A DNA stretch of 64,000 nt from an uncultured candidate division Zixibacteria bacterium (GCA_903908285.1 CAIVRH010000046.1:35269-99268); one strand, 5' to 3'. Counted from the first letter of the stretch, positions 36,362 through 46,648 are shown. Program-made: numbers and translations. The notes: a model not told the origin generated them from the letters alone.

Positions 36362-37939
36362 TTAGAATTTCCTCTCTTTCCAAAGACTCAAGCTTAATTG
36401 AGTCCAGAAAACCAGGGTGTTGTCTTTTTTGCCGCTTTGGTTATTTAAGTTTCTTATCCGGTCATACTCACCGGTAATATCCAGTTTGAGTCTGGCGCTG
36501 GGTTGATAGGTAACGGTGAATTTGAGCCGATTGGCATATTCTACGACTCCGGAGGGAAATTTCTTCAAATCGGGGACTGCTCCGGTCTGAGGAGCATCTA
36601 TGCGTCCCTCCCCCTTTCTTCGGTACTCCTCCGAAATGCATAAGTCGATATCTTTGGTCCAGTGATAAGTAAGCCCCAAAGACCATTGGTCCGCATCCGG
36701 ACCCAGGGTGCTTCCTATTCCTCTTCCGTCAAAGGCGTAAACATTCCAGGGTTTGTTCTGTCCATATACCCAGTTGTTGATCTTGGTATATTCTATATTA
36801 AAATAGCTTCGTTTGAAACCGAAGGGATCGGTATGGTTCAGACCGATTTGATAACCGGTTTGTTGCGGCTCGGATTTAAAGTCATACTGAAAATCGTCCA
36901 CCAACAGCTCCAAATATATTTCTTTATTCCTAAACCAGGTCACTGAAAGGTCTAAGCTCCACAAGATATTGTCGTCTATATCCCGGTTATATTGTTCCCC
37001 GTAATAGGGAAGAATGGGAATTAAGTAATATGGCTCGAAATTCCGGTTTTCTCCCCCGTACAACACCATCTCGGACAATCCCATCTCTATGCCGGCTTTG
37101 ATCTTAAAATTCAACCGGTGACCGGAAAGGTATCTTTTCGCCCAGAAACCCTCCTCGTTATTCAAATCCTGCCAAAACGGATGGATATATATCTGATCCA
37201 AAGCCGTGGCAAACCAAACCAGCTTGAAGGAACCGATCTTTCCTTCTGCTTTTATCATGTCGAAAGGTGGTATTTGATCGGATAGCAAAAGCACATCCCG
37301 GCTGGAGGGACCCCAGCGGAGACGATCCCGTCCCAAAAGCAAAGTGAAATATCCCGCATCCACATTGGCATAAGCTATATCGAAAGTTCCGGCTAAATCC
37401 TTTTTCCACTCTCGGGCTTGATAACTTCTTTCCTTCTCTGCCTGATTATCTATTACCACCCGGTCCTTCAGAACGAACCTCCGGTTGAATTGAATCCCCA
37501 GGTCGAATTTCGCCTGCAAGCGTCCGTAAGAGCTGTCCTTTTCGGATAAATTAAAATAAGCCACCGGACTGGTTCCATATCTTAAAACATCAGGTTTGTT
37601 TTCATCTGTTTGATCGGTATAATACAGTTCTTCCAACTCATATCTGAACTCCTGGTTTAACTTGGAAACCATCCAGAGCTGGGAGTCGGTAAGCTTCAAC
37701 CCCCCGTCTCTTTGCTTTAAATTTATATCCAGAACTAAAGCCGCAATCTCCTCCCGGGTGTATGGCTTCACATCCTTATGCAGGGAGGGAAATAATCCTT
37801 GACTGTAAAGCTCATCCAATACAGGGTAAACCCAGTTATCCAGTGGAATATTCTCTAAGAGAGTTGCGTAAGAAAACGAAAGGAATACCGGAGAGAACAA
37901 AAAAGCTAATAGAATGATGCCCAGAGTGCTTTTATTCAA
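36362..37939 (-). CDS. Wzi-like capsule assembly outer-membrane protein
   Basis: 525 residues with a signal peptide (cut near SYA). An N-terminal helical segment follows (LDNWVYPVLDELYSQGLFPSLHKDVKPYTREEIAALV), of a kind often seen before Wzi-type barrels. Most of the rest is beta-barrel strands with LLLGRDRLRWGPSSRDVLLLSDQIPPFDMIKAEGK, characteristic of the Wzi family. It ends in an aromatic strand, SLWKERKF. Wzi proteins anchor capsular polysaccharide at the cell surface (family knowledge). Neighbouring nucleotide-sugar genes on the same strand fit this. Confidence 0.85.
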   Translation of the reverse strand: MNKSTLGIILLAFLFSPVFLSFSYATLLENIPLDNWVYPVLDELYSQGLFPSLHKDVKPYTREEIAALVLDINLKQRDGGLKLTDSQLWMVSKLNQEFRYELEELYYTDQTDENKPDVLRYGTSPVAYFNLSEKDSSYGRLQAKFDLGIQFNRRFVLKDRVVIDNQAEKERSYQAREWKKDLAGTFDIAYANVDAGYFTLLLGRDRLRWGPSSRDVLLLSDQIPPFDMIKAEGKIGSFKLVWFATALDQIYIHPFWQDLNNEEGFWAKRYLSGHRLNFKIKAGIEMGLSEMVLYGGENRNFEPYYLIPILPYYGEQYNRDIDDNILWSLDLSVTWFRNKEIYLELLVDDFQYDFKSEPQQTGYQIGLNHTDPFGFKRSYFNIEYTKINNWVYGQNKPWNVYAFDGRGIGSTLGPDADQWSLGLTYHWTKDIDLCISEEYRRKGEGRIDAPQTGAVPDLKKFPSGVVEYANRLKFTVTYQPSARLKLDITGEYDRIRNLNNQSGKKDNTLVFWTQLSLSLWKERKF

Positions 37940-37968
37940 ATTCTTTCAGTCCTGCTTAAATCAATTCC

Positions 37969-38088
37969 TACCCCGAAGGGGTATAACGTTTATAGCACAT
38001 ATGACGCCTAATGATTTACGATTCCGAAGGAATCGAAGAAAAAGGATAAAATGTCTATTGCTATAAACGTTTGATGCCTTCGGCATCC
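37969..38088. ncRNA. Structured three-hairpin repeat element, copy 1
   Basis: Stems seen are ATACCCC-GAA-GGGGTAT minus the first A in this copy, CGATTCC-GAA-GGAATCG, and GATGCC-TTC-GGCATC. A long-range 10-bp pair ACGTTTATAG/CTATAAACGT encloses the middle hairpin. A second copy is at 47024-47139. Strand and expression are unknown; it could be a mobile palindromic element rather than an RNA gene. Confidence 0.55.
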
Positions 38089-38129
38089 GATATCGTCTCA
38101 AATCCCTTCATCGACATTTCTGAATTTAT

Positions 38130-38167
38130 CCGTTATCCGTCATTCGTCATTCGTCATTCGTCATTGC
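38130..38167. repeat. CGTCATT heptad array
   Basis: About five consecutive CGTCATT/CGTTATC heptads end directly at the 3' end of the nucleotide-sugar dehydrogenase gene. Confidence 0.75.
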
Positions 38168-38169
38168 TT

Positions 38170-39477
38170 TTATAGCTTTACTATCTTCTCCCGGTTTTTC
38201 TTCACGTTCTTGGTGGCATTCCGGGTATCCATGATCAAATGAGCGTTCTGGGCTACCATATTGTAATCGAAGGAGGTGTGGTCGGTAATGATCACCACGC
38301 AATCGGATGACTTCAGAATCTCTGCGGTTAATTTCACCGACTTCATCACCGAATCATCCATACGAATGGAGGGGACATACGGATCGGTATACTGCACTTC
38401 TGCCCCGGCATTTTGCAACAGTTTGATCACATCCAAAGCCGGGGATTCCCTCACATCTCTGATATCCCTTTTATAAGCCACTCCCAGGATCAGGATTTTT
38501 GATCCCTTGATGCTTTTTTCCCGCTCATTCAAAGCCCGGCCGATCCTTTCCACCACATACTCCGGCATATGGGAATTTATGTCTCCCGCTAATTCAATGA
38601 ACCGGGCATAATAATTCAGTGATTTCAGTTTCCAGGAGAGATAGTGCGGATCGATGGGTATGCAGTGTCCCCCCAATCCCGGTCCGGGATAGAACGGCAT
38701 GAATCCGAAAGGTTTGGTGTTGGCCGCGTCGATGATCTCCCACACGTCGATTTTCAGCCGGTCGCACATCAAAGCCACCTCGTTCACCAGTCCGATGTTG
38801 ACCGAGCGGAAGGTGTTTTCCAATAGTTTTACCATCTCCGCGCTCTTGGTGGAGGAGACCGCTACCGCCTTGGTTATAGTCTGCTCGTAAAAAAGCTTGG
38901 TAATTTGAGTACACCAGGGTGTAACACCTCCTACCACCCGGGGGGTATTTTTGGTGCCATATTTGGGATTTCCCGGGTCTACCCTCTCTGGGGAGAAGGA
39001 CAAAAAGAAATCCTTGCCCACCTTGAGTCCGGTCTCTTCCAGCATGGGGAGAATCAGCTCTTCGGTGGTGCCGGGATAAGTGGTGCTTTCCAATATCACC
39101 AATTGCCCGGGATGAAGATATTTCTTCACCTCTTCCACCGCCGACAGGATATAGGAGACATCAGGGTCTTTGGTCTTGCTCAAGGGGGTGGGAACGCAGA
39201 TGGGAACGCAGTCCGCCTTTTTCAGAACGGAGAAGTCGGTGGTGACTTTGAGTTTTCCCGCCTTCACCAGCGGTTTTAAGTCGTCATCCGAGATATCGTC
39301 GATGTCCGATTTGCCGGCATTGATCAGCTTGCTCTTGTTGGGGTTTATGTCTATTCCGATGATGGTGAACCCCTCCCGCCCCAATTCCACCGCCAGGGGA
39401 AGTCCCACATATCCCATGCCGATAATCCCTACCACCGCCTTCTTTTCTTTGATCTTCTTTTCCAGGGTCTTATACAA
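38170..39477 (-). CDS. UDP-N-acetyl-hexosamine-type nucleotide-sugar dehydrogenase
   Basis: A TTG start at 39477 is preferred: AAGGAGG lies 7 nt upstream, and the longer frame to 39558 runs through repeat-like sequence. The product is 435 residues. Features are VVGIIGMGYVGLPLAVELG (NAD site), CVPTPLSKTKDPD, the middle-domain lysine in NTFRSVNIGLVNE, and the catalytic Cys in GPGLGGHCIPIDPHYL. The C-terminal nucleotide domain carries ILGVAYKRDIRDVRESPAL. It resembles WbpA/TviB enzymes that oxidise UDP-HexNAc to the uronic acid, but substrate choice is not certain. It is probably for surface polysaccharide. Confidence 0.9.
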   Translation of the reverse strand: MYKTLEKKIKEKKAVVGIIGMGYVGLPLAVELGREGFTIIGIDINPNKSKLINAGKSDIDDISDDDLKPLVKAGKLKVTTDFSVLKKADCVPICVPTPLSKTKDPDVSYILSAVEEVKKYLHPGQLVILESTTYPGTTEELILPMLEETGLKVGKDFFLSFSPERVDPGNPKYGTKNTPRVVGGVTPWCTQITKLFYEQTITKAVAVSSTKSAEMVKLLENTFRSVNIGLVNEVALMCDRLKIDVWEIIDAANTKPFGFMPFYPGPGLGGHCIPIDPHYLSWKLKSLNYYARFIELAGDINSHMPEYVVERIGRALNEREKSIKGSKILILGVAYKRDIRDVRESPALDVIKLLQNAGAEVQYTDPYVPSIRMDDSVMKSVKLTAEILKSSDCVVIITDHTSFDYNMVAQNAHLIMDTRNATKNVKKNREKIVKL

Positions 39478-39647
39478 TTTCGTTCCTCCTTTTAAAACGA
39501 TGACTGATGACGGATGAAGAATGACGGATAAATTCCCGCTTCCAATAGATAAAGTCAATATATTCGGATTTTATAAGCTCGACAAACTCATTCAACATCA
39601 TAGGTTTATTCGGCATCCGTAATTTGTTATTATCCTTATGTTTTATT

Positions 39648-39777
39648 CCTTATTCGTCATTCGTTATTCATTATCCGTCATTGTTTTTATATTCATTTTT
39701 TCTTCTTCTTTTGATTTTAGCGGCGGTCGGTTTTTCATTCGTCATCTGTTATCCGTCATTCGTCATTCGTCATTAGT
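39648..39777. repeat. CGTCATT heptad arrays overlapping a gene end
   Basis: Two clusters lie at 39648-39685 and 39732-39777. The second enters the 3' end of the reductase gene, so the stop codon and last codons (MTNDE) of that gene are written in heptad sequence. Confidence 0.75.
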
Positions 39778-40721
39778 TTCTTTCTCCAGTAATCCAGCGT
39801 ATCCTCCAGCGTTTTTTCTATCGGTATCTTCGGTTTCCAGCCGGTGGCTTTTTTTAGCTTGGAATTGTTACCGGAAAGAATCGGTATCTCCGCCGGCCGG
39901 TTTCTCTTTTCGTCAATTTGTATACTAATCCTCTTTTTCGACAAAGAGCAAAGAATATTGAGCATATGTTCTATGCTATACGCTTTTTGCATGCATATAT
40001 TGTAAGCTTCGCCTGCTTTTCCTTTTGCCATCAGAGCGGTATAAGCCCGGACAACGTCTCTTACGTCGGAGAGATCCCTTTGGCTGGAGAGATTGCCCAC
40101 TTTCAAAACCGGGGACAGGTGACTTTTCTCGATTCTGGCAATCTGGGAAGCCAAGTCCGGTATGACGAATCCGGTTCTTTGTCCGGGTCCGGTATGGTTG
40201 AACGCCCTTGCCCGGATGACGTTTACTCCATAAGACTTGAAATATTGGTAAGCCAAAAGATCACCGGCTGCTTTGCTTACTCCATATGGGCTGACCGGAA
40301 GAAGAGATCTTTCTTCTTTAATGGGTGTTTCTTCCGGCTTTACTATCCCATACATATCGCATGATCCGGCTATCAGTATCCGGGTTGGCCATTTGAGTTT
40401 TCGGATGATTTCCAAAAGATTCAATGTCCCGCGGAAGTTGTTTTCAATCATCTCCACCGGCTTGGAGAACGATTCCCCCACCGAGCTTAAAGCGGCTAAA
40501 TGATATATCTGATCCGGATTGATCTTCTTAACCCGGCGGGATATCTGATCCAGATCGGTTATGTCTTCGTGGAGTATGCGGATTTGCTTCTTGATTTTCG
40601 CCACATTTTCCAAACTCTCGCAGGCCAGACAGATTCCGAAAACCTCATCCCCTTTTTTCAAAACCTCTTCTGCCAGATACGATCCGGCAAACCCGGCAAT
40701 GCCGGTGATTAATACTTTCAT
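39756..40721 (-). CDS. GDP-6-deoxy-hexose reductase (RMD-like SDR)
   Basis: 321 residues, extended SDR. Motifs are MKVLITGIAGFAGSYLAEEV, HLAALSSVGESF, GSCDMYG (catalytic Ser region), and SPYGVSKAA (YxxxK). The pairing with gmd and the RAFNHTGPGQRTGFVIPDLA segment fit reductases that turn GDP-4-keto-6-deoxymannose into GDP-D-rhamnose (or a GDP-6-deoxyhexose epimer). The last residues derive from an intergenic heptad repeat. It lies 157 bp downstream of gmd on the same strand. Confidence 0.85.
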   Translation of the reverse strand: MKVLITGIAGFAGSYLAEEVLKKGDEVFGICLACESLENVAKIKKQIRILHEDITDLDQISRRVKKINPDQIYHLAALSSVGESFSKPVEMIENNFRGTLNLLEIIRKLKWPTRILIAGSCDMYGIVKPEETPIKEERSLLPVSPYGVSKAAGDLLAYQYFKSYGVNVIRARAFNHTGPGQRTGFVIPDLASQIARIEKSHLSPVLKVGNLSSQRDLSDVRDVVRAYTALMAKGKAGEAYNICMQKAYSIEHMLNILCSLSKKRISIQIDEKRNRPAEIPILSGNNSKLKKATGWKPKIPIEKTLEDTLDYWRKKLMTNDE

Positions 40722-40779
40722 ACAGTACCCATTTTCTCTTCTGTTTTTTCTTTTGCTGGTTGGTTATGGAATGAACAAG

Positions 40780-41910
<1,131 letters not shown>

Positions 41911-42013
41911 TCAATTAAAGTTAGCTATTGAGAAATGAGAAGTGCGTCTTGAGTTAAAACCGATTTTCATTTTTCAACTCATAGGGATCATGGAACCTGT
42001 GAACTGAAGTCTG

Positions 42014-42355
42014 TTATTTCATAAGACCGCTGAGCATTTTTGCAATTTCCTCACAAGTTTCTTATATTCGTGTATATTCTGTGATATTTATATATCCTTT
42101 ATTCTTAATAACTTCCACTAAACTGACTGTCTCATAAACAGAACCCTTAGCAACATTATAGAAATATGCCGCCTCTTTCTTGGATCTTCTTCCTGAACCT
42201 TCCGCAATATTACACGAAATAGATAAACCAGCTCGCCTTAATTGTTCCCCTGAAGAATATTGCTCTTTTCTGGGTAAATCATTCAACAAAAAGTCTAACT
42301 CCGCGATCAAGCTCACACTCTTTTGCCATACTCTCAAGTTTTGGAAATTAAACAT
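42014..42355 (-). pseudogene. Four-helix-bundle protein gene with in-frame stop
   Basis: The ATG at 42355 follows GGAG. The frame reads NLRVWQKSVSLIAELDFLLNDLP, QLRRAGLSISCNIAEGSGRRSKKE, typical of the S23-type/four-helix-bundle family. It stops at TAA (42062-42064) after ITEYTRI. In the same frame the sequence then continues ETCEEIAKMLSGLMK to a second TAA at 42014, which is the normal C-terminal helix; with it the protein would reach about 113 residues, the usual size. So this is a nonsense allele, a truncated but maybe still folding protein, or a readthrough case. Function of the family is unknown. Confidence 0.75.
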
Positions 42356-42395
42356 TATTACCACTCCATGCCAAGCCTACTATAGTATCGAGACA

Positions 42396-42526
42396 CGAGA
42401 TTTGAGTCTTGAGTTTTGAGTCTTGAGTTTTGAGTTTTTGACTACGTTCTCGCTTCTCATTTCTCGTTTCTCACTTCTCTTTTCTCGCTTCTCGTTTCTC
42501 ATTTCTCGTTTCTCATTTCTCAGACA
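42396..42526. repeat. Low-complexity tandem repeats
   Basis: First come GAGTCTT/GAGTTTT heptads (42396-42440), then TCTCGTT/TCTCATT heptads (42443-42526), immediately upstream of a promoter. Confidence 0.8.
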
Positions 42527-42568
42527 CCAATTTAGAGTCTCATTGTTTGTTCGTCAACTAAATTTCTC

Positions 42569-42597
42569 TTGACAAACGCACTCTCTGGGTGTATAAA
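42569..42597 (+). promoter_or_regulatory. Sigma-70-type promoter
   Basis: TTGACA (42569-42574), a 17-nt spacer, then TATAAA (42592-42597), about 40 bp before the membrane-protein start codon. Confidence 0.8.
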
Positions 42598-42638
42598 TAA
42601 TCCATTATTTTTCGTGAACTCAAAGCAGGAGGTAAAAG

Positions 42639-43850
42639 ATGACCAAGTTCTATTACGATATCAGAGACGTTTTCCGGGCTCCCCGTCTGGCGCTCTCCGG
42701 CAAAAAGATTCTGCTCCAGTTCTTCGGGGTCGCCATCGGTTACTTGGGATATTTGATTTTAACCTATATCGCCTTTCTCGCCAGCGGAGTCAGCATTTCC
42801 GATATCTGGAAGTACCAGGGGTTGTTTCCCCTGCAAAATTTCCCTTTTGTCAAATGGTATCAGTGGGCAATCTTCGCGGTCGGCTGCCTTTGGGCACTGG
42901 TTTGCTGGCTTTTGGCCAGTACTATGGTGGGGAAAGTCACCTTTGAACAACTTAAGGGGGACGATTTCTATTCCTCCAAAGAATCTTTTAGATTTCTGAA
43001 GAAAAATTGGGCACCGGTTCTTTTAACCCCCCTCTCCATGTTGGCTTTCATAGCCTTTTTGTTTATCTGCGGCATGATCGTGGGACTCTGGGGGAAGATT
43101 CCTTTTGCCGGTGAGCTGGGCATCGGCATCTTCTATTTGGTTCCGATATTTGTCACCGCACTTTTCTTAGCTTACATCGTTTTCGTTTTCGTCATCTCCC
43201 TGCTTTTATCCCCCGCCATCGTGGCAACGCTCAAAGAGGATACGTTCGAAACCATCGTGCAGGTCTTCACCACCGTCTGGAACCAAGCCTGGCGCTATTT
43301 CGTTTACGGCGGGCTGATCGGCGTGATGTCCAAGGTGGGAATGTTCATCTTCGGTTACTTCTCGTTGCGGGCGGGTCAGTTCATTCATCTATCCGCCAAG
43401 GTTTTTATGGGAGATAAACTCTCGGACATCATGGAAGAGGCCGTTTCATATATCACCATTCCCCAACACCTTTTAAATTATTTTTCCAATATCTTTTACG
43501 GGATTAAGTTTCACTACAGTCTTCCGGAGATCGGTCCGGGAATTTACTTAAACTGGTCCGGCGAAATCTCCGCCTTTCTGATCGGCATCTCCCTTATAGC
43601 TGTAATCTTCGTGGTTCTTTCTTACGGTCTCGCGATAATCAGCACCGGGCAGACCATTACCTATATCATCCTGCGCAAGAAGAAAGACGACGACGATCTT
43701 CTGAAGAGGAAGACCGAGACCGAGGAGGAGGAAGAGAGACGGGAGATGGAAGAGAAAGCGAAAGAGGAGGGGGAATCCACGGAATCTGGTTCCAAAGCCA
43801 AATCCTGTACTTATCCCCCCACCGAAGAAGGAAAAAAGGAATGTAATTAA
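42639..43850 (+). CDS. Polytopic membrane protein with charged C-terminal tail
   Basis: 403 residues. The ATG follows AGGAGG. About six or seven hydrophobic helices span residues 25-350 (for example YLGYLILTYIAFLASG, PLSMLAFIAFLFICGMIVG, FLAYIVFVFVISLLLSPAIV). The last 55 residues are almost all charged (KKKDDDDLLKRKTETEEEEERREMEEK) and end CTYPPTEEGKKECN with two cysteines. I do not recognise a family. It has its own promoter and a strong terminator, so it is a single-gene unit. Confidence 0.75.
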   Translation: MTKFYYDIRDVFRAPRLALSGKKILLQFFGVAIGYLGYLILTYIAFLASGVSISDIWKYQGLFPLQNFPFVKWYQWAIFAVGCLWALVCWLLASTMVGKVTFEQLKGDDFYSSKESFRFLKKNWAPVLLTPLSMLAFIAFLFICGMIVGLWGKIPFAGELGIGIFYLVPIFVTALFLAYIVFVFVISLLLSPAIVATLKEDTFETIVQVFTTVWNQAWRYFVYGGLIGVMSKVGMFIFGYFSLRAGQFIHLSAKVFMGDKLSDIMEEAVSYITIPQHLLNYFSNIFYGIKFHYSLPEIGPGIYLNWSGEISAFLIGISLIAVIFVVLSYGLAIISTGQTITYIILRKKKDDDDLLKRKTETEEEEERREMEEKAKEEGESTESGSKAKSCTYPPTEEGKKECN

Positions 43851-43932
43851 TAGTGCGGAATGTAGGGGTCGCACGGACGTGCCCGTCTGGGCATTCATGC
43901 GACCTTCCGGTTCCGATCAAACAGAGAATAAC

Positions 43933-43964
43933 AAAAGCGGAGAGATTATGTTCTCTCCGCTTTT
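43933..43964. terminator. Bidirectional terminator
   Basis: A perfect 12-bp stem AAAAGCGGAGAG/CTCTCCGCTTTT with an 8-nt loop. It lies between the convergent membrane-protein and dockerin-protein genes; the A and T ends serve both strands. Confidence 0.9.
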
Positions 43965-44021
43965 CGTTTAGGTTATTATTCACAGCTGATGAAGCAGTAT
44001 GCACACCAAATCAACATCCAG

Positions 44022-44249
44022 TTCCCAGCCACTTTAGTGGCGTAAGCATCCAAAAATAAATCCGCTTAATCAGCTGTGAAATATTATCAACAACAAGGCT
44101 CCGGTCCATTCTTGAATAGATAGTTGATCAGGTATTTCCCAGCCACTTTAGTGGCGTAAGCATCCAAAAATAAATCCGCTTAATCAGCTATGAAACATTA
44201 TCAGCAACAAGGCTCCGGTCCATTCTTGAATAGATAGTTGATCAGGTAA
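44022..44249. repeat. 114-bp tandem duplication
   Basis: Copy 1 is 44022-44135 and copy 2 is 44136-44249, differing at a few bases. Copy 2 covers the real end of the dockerin gene (stop at 44201). Copy 1 is a second, untranslated copy of the same stop codon, final codons and 3' flank. Confidence 0.9.
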
Positions 44250-46543
44250 ACTACATCCCCAACATCGACGATGCCATCACAATTGGCATCTCCAATTAGA
44301 ACTGGATTAGGGGCAGGTCCATTTTTGTATAAATAGTTTATCAGGTAGACTACATCTCCCACATCTATGACTCCGTCTCCATTAGCGTCACCACATTTTG
44401 CAGTTAATGCACCCACCACACAACTGTAGCTTCCCATATTCCCGCAGTCATCCTCGGTTTTGATCTTGAATTGATAATACCCGGCAGCAAGCATCTCGGA
44501 GTACCAGAAATTGTAGTCGGGATTCCCGTATTCATTATCGTAGGTCGAGCCGATGGAATCCCAGGTGGCGCCGCCATCCGAGCTTATATATACATAATAA
44601 TAGAAAGCATCCGCTTCGTCGCAGGCTCTGTTCCAGTAAAGCTGGATTATACCGTGCGGTAAAGACTGGGCATGAATGGCGCATGGTACGCTGTCCGGAC
44701 AGTTAAAGCCGATAGGTCGGGGCCGCCGCGTATCCAAGGTACGGTTCAACACCTCGCTCACCCGGGTGTTGCAGTTATCCGCATCGTCGCACACCGTTAT
44801 CCGAATGGTATAATTACCGTCGGTGGAGGGAGGTGTCGAGTTGTTGGCATCTTTACCGTCATCAATCGGCGGCTCGGTCACCGTCCAAATGGTATCATAC
44901 ACTCCTCCACCCCTGTAGGGAAGCGGTAAAGCTACATGATTCGAATCATCTATCCCTGCATCCTTTAAATCCGCAGTAACGGTTACAATGTCGATCCCCT
45001 GTACGGAAGCTTTTATCCTAACCTGATCCCCGATACCGATACAAGCAAAGGTGGTGTCGAAATCTTGGTAATACTCATAAATTACATAATCTAAAATCGG
45101 TATATCCAAATCAACAGGACCACAATACCCTTCTCTTGCTGTATCGTAATTGCAGGCGTTATCCCATGCCCAAACCGTAACTGCGTTCGTATTGCAGTCT
45201 GCGGTATCGACGTAGCACGGGACGTCTAGCCTGATCCTCTTACGGAAGAGCCGGTTATTGTTCAACACGTCATCCAGCTTCACCCATCCCTTTCCGAAAC
45301 GACGTAAATCCGCTACCATGCTATCCAGTTCAAAAACTGGCTGCCACGGGTTGGAAAGACCCCACCCGATTATCTGAATGCTGTCGCTTATTGCCGCAAT
45401 GCCGTCTCCGTTGGCGTCATAGATCAGAGCAATGGTTACCGAATCGATAATCGGCTTGCGGGTATCGATTCTCCAGGTAAGATCGGGGGCATGTTGAATG
45501 CAGATGGTATCTACGTTACCGATACTGTCTGAGGCATAAGCACACAGCTTCCATTCTCCGGTATCCGCATCGATGCCGGGATAGGTGCCGTCGTTCTTCT
45601 TGTCCGGTATGATGAACACCGTGTTGTAGCTGGTGTCACATGGAGTGGCTTTGTCGCCGCCCCAGCATCCTAAGGAATCACCATTTGGGGGACCGTTGCT
45701 GTCGTTCTTCTTTAGTTGAATCAAATCCAAAAGGAATGTCTTTTTGGAGTCGATGATAGTGATCGGACCGCTGATGTCCGAAGAAACGTTGGTAGCACAT
45801 AGCGTGACGGTATCTTGTTGGCTGATGGTGTTATCGCCATAACAATCTGACTTTTCGAGATTGCAGATATGCAGGTCAAACTGTGGTCCCTGGGTTTGGA
45901 AACAGAGTCGGTATCGGCAGCCTGTAAGTCCTGGATTGAAACCGGTGGAGCAAACACCCGCCTCAGTTAATCCACCGCCGCGGTTATATAGCGTGTCTGG
46001 ATTTACCTGGTTGGTCAACACCAATCTACCCGGCATAATGATCGCTTCCAAACATTTACCATCATAACCTGCAGGAAATGCTATAATACTGTCGTGATGA
46101 GCAACGATAGCAACGTAGAATCGGTTGGTATCCGCCACCAATCCACAATCATGGATGCCAGTCAATCTCAAGGTATCATTGCAGTCAAAATAATAATTTC
46201 TGGTATCGTAGCTGGCGATCAGTTGATCGTATCCAGATCCAGCTCCCACTTGAAGTCCCTTGATGTTATTGCTCTCCCTGTAGATTAGCACTGCTGCTAC
46301 CGAGAAAGCTTTTTCGATAAAACTCTTAAGGGTTACTGATTCCAGGCAATTTGTAGGAAGTCCAGTCACATCTGTGATCTGAAATCCTAACAGAGCTTTG
46401 GGGGTGGTGGTATTCTTGCTGATCTTCGCCCAGGGCACCCAGGTGGTGTCCAAAACGCTGAAGTTTGCTGCCAAAAGCTGACCAGCAAACAAAAACAAGA
46501 ACAGAAATACTACTAAAAACATTGTGGCTTGTAAAGGTTTCAT
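44201..46543 (-). CDS. Secreted dockerin protein, paralogue of the giant Ig-repeat protein
   Basis: 780 residues; the ATG follows AAAGGAG. It has a signal peptide (MKPLQATMFLVVFLFLFLFAGQLLA). The next about 690 residues align nearly residue for residue with the N-terminal part of the 2,866-residue protein (shared ISQQDT, TLCAT, SSDISGPITIIDSKK, RPRPIGFNCPDSVPCAIHAQ). Similarity stops abruptly after NMGSYSCVVGAL. There the giant protein continues with Ig-like domains, while this one has two dockerin repeats (GDANGDGVIDVGDVVYLINYL and GDANCDGIVDVGDVVYLINYL) ending PEPCC. It is probably displayed or assembled outside the cell; no cohesin partner is in the window. Confidence 0.88.
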   Translation of the reverse strand: MKPLQATMFLVVFLFLFLFAGQLLAANFSVLDTTWVPWAKISKNTTTPKALLGFQITDVTGLPTNCLESVTLKSFIEKAFSVAAVLIYRESNNIKGLQVGAGSGYDQLIASYDTRNYYFDCNDTLRLTGIHDCGLVADTNRFYVAIVAHHDSIIAFPAGYDGKCLEAIIMPGRLVLTNQVNPDTLYNRGGGLTEAGVCSTGFNPGLTGCRYRLCFQTQGPQFDLHICNLEKSDCYGDNTISQQDTVTLCATNVSSDISGPITIIDSKKTFLLDLIQLKKNDSNGPPNGDSLGCWGGDKATPCDTSYNTVFIIPDKKNDGTYPGIDADTGEWKLCAYASDSIGNVDTICIQHAPDLTWRIDTRKPIIDSVTIALIYDANGDGIAAISDSIQIIGWGLSNPWQPVFELDSMVADLRRFGKGWVKLDDVLNNNRLFRKRIRLDVPCYVDTADCNTNAVTVWAWDNACNYDTAREGYCGPVDLDIPILDYVIYEYYQDFDTTFACIGIGDQVRIKASVQGIDIVTVTADLKDAGIDDSNHVALPLPYRGGGVYDTIWTVTEPPIDDGKDANNSTPPSTDGNYTIRITVCDDADNCNTRVSEVLNRTLDTRRPRPIGFNCPDSVPCAIHAQSLPHGIIQLYWNRACDEADAFYYYVYISSDGGATWDSIGSTYDNEYGNPDYNFWYSEMLAAGYYQFKIKTEDDCGNMGSYSCVVGALTAKCGDANGDGVIDVGDVVYLINYLYKNGPAPNPVLIGDANCDGIVDVGDVVYLINYLFKNGPEPCC

Positions 46544-46648
46544 TTTACAAACTCCTTTATAAATAATATAAATGACCTTTTAGTATCTTATTGCCATATT
46601 ATTAGAAATTAGGAACTTTAACCTATTTATGATTCCTATTTTACTAAA

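Noticed and set aside
42396..42526. CRISPR-like repeats
   Set aside because: Units are 7 bp without unique spacers of constant length, and there are no cas genes.
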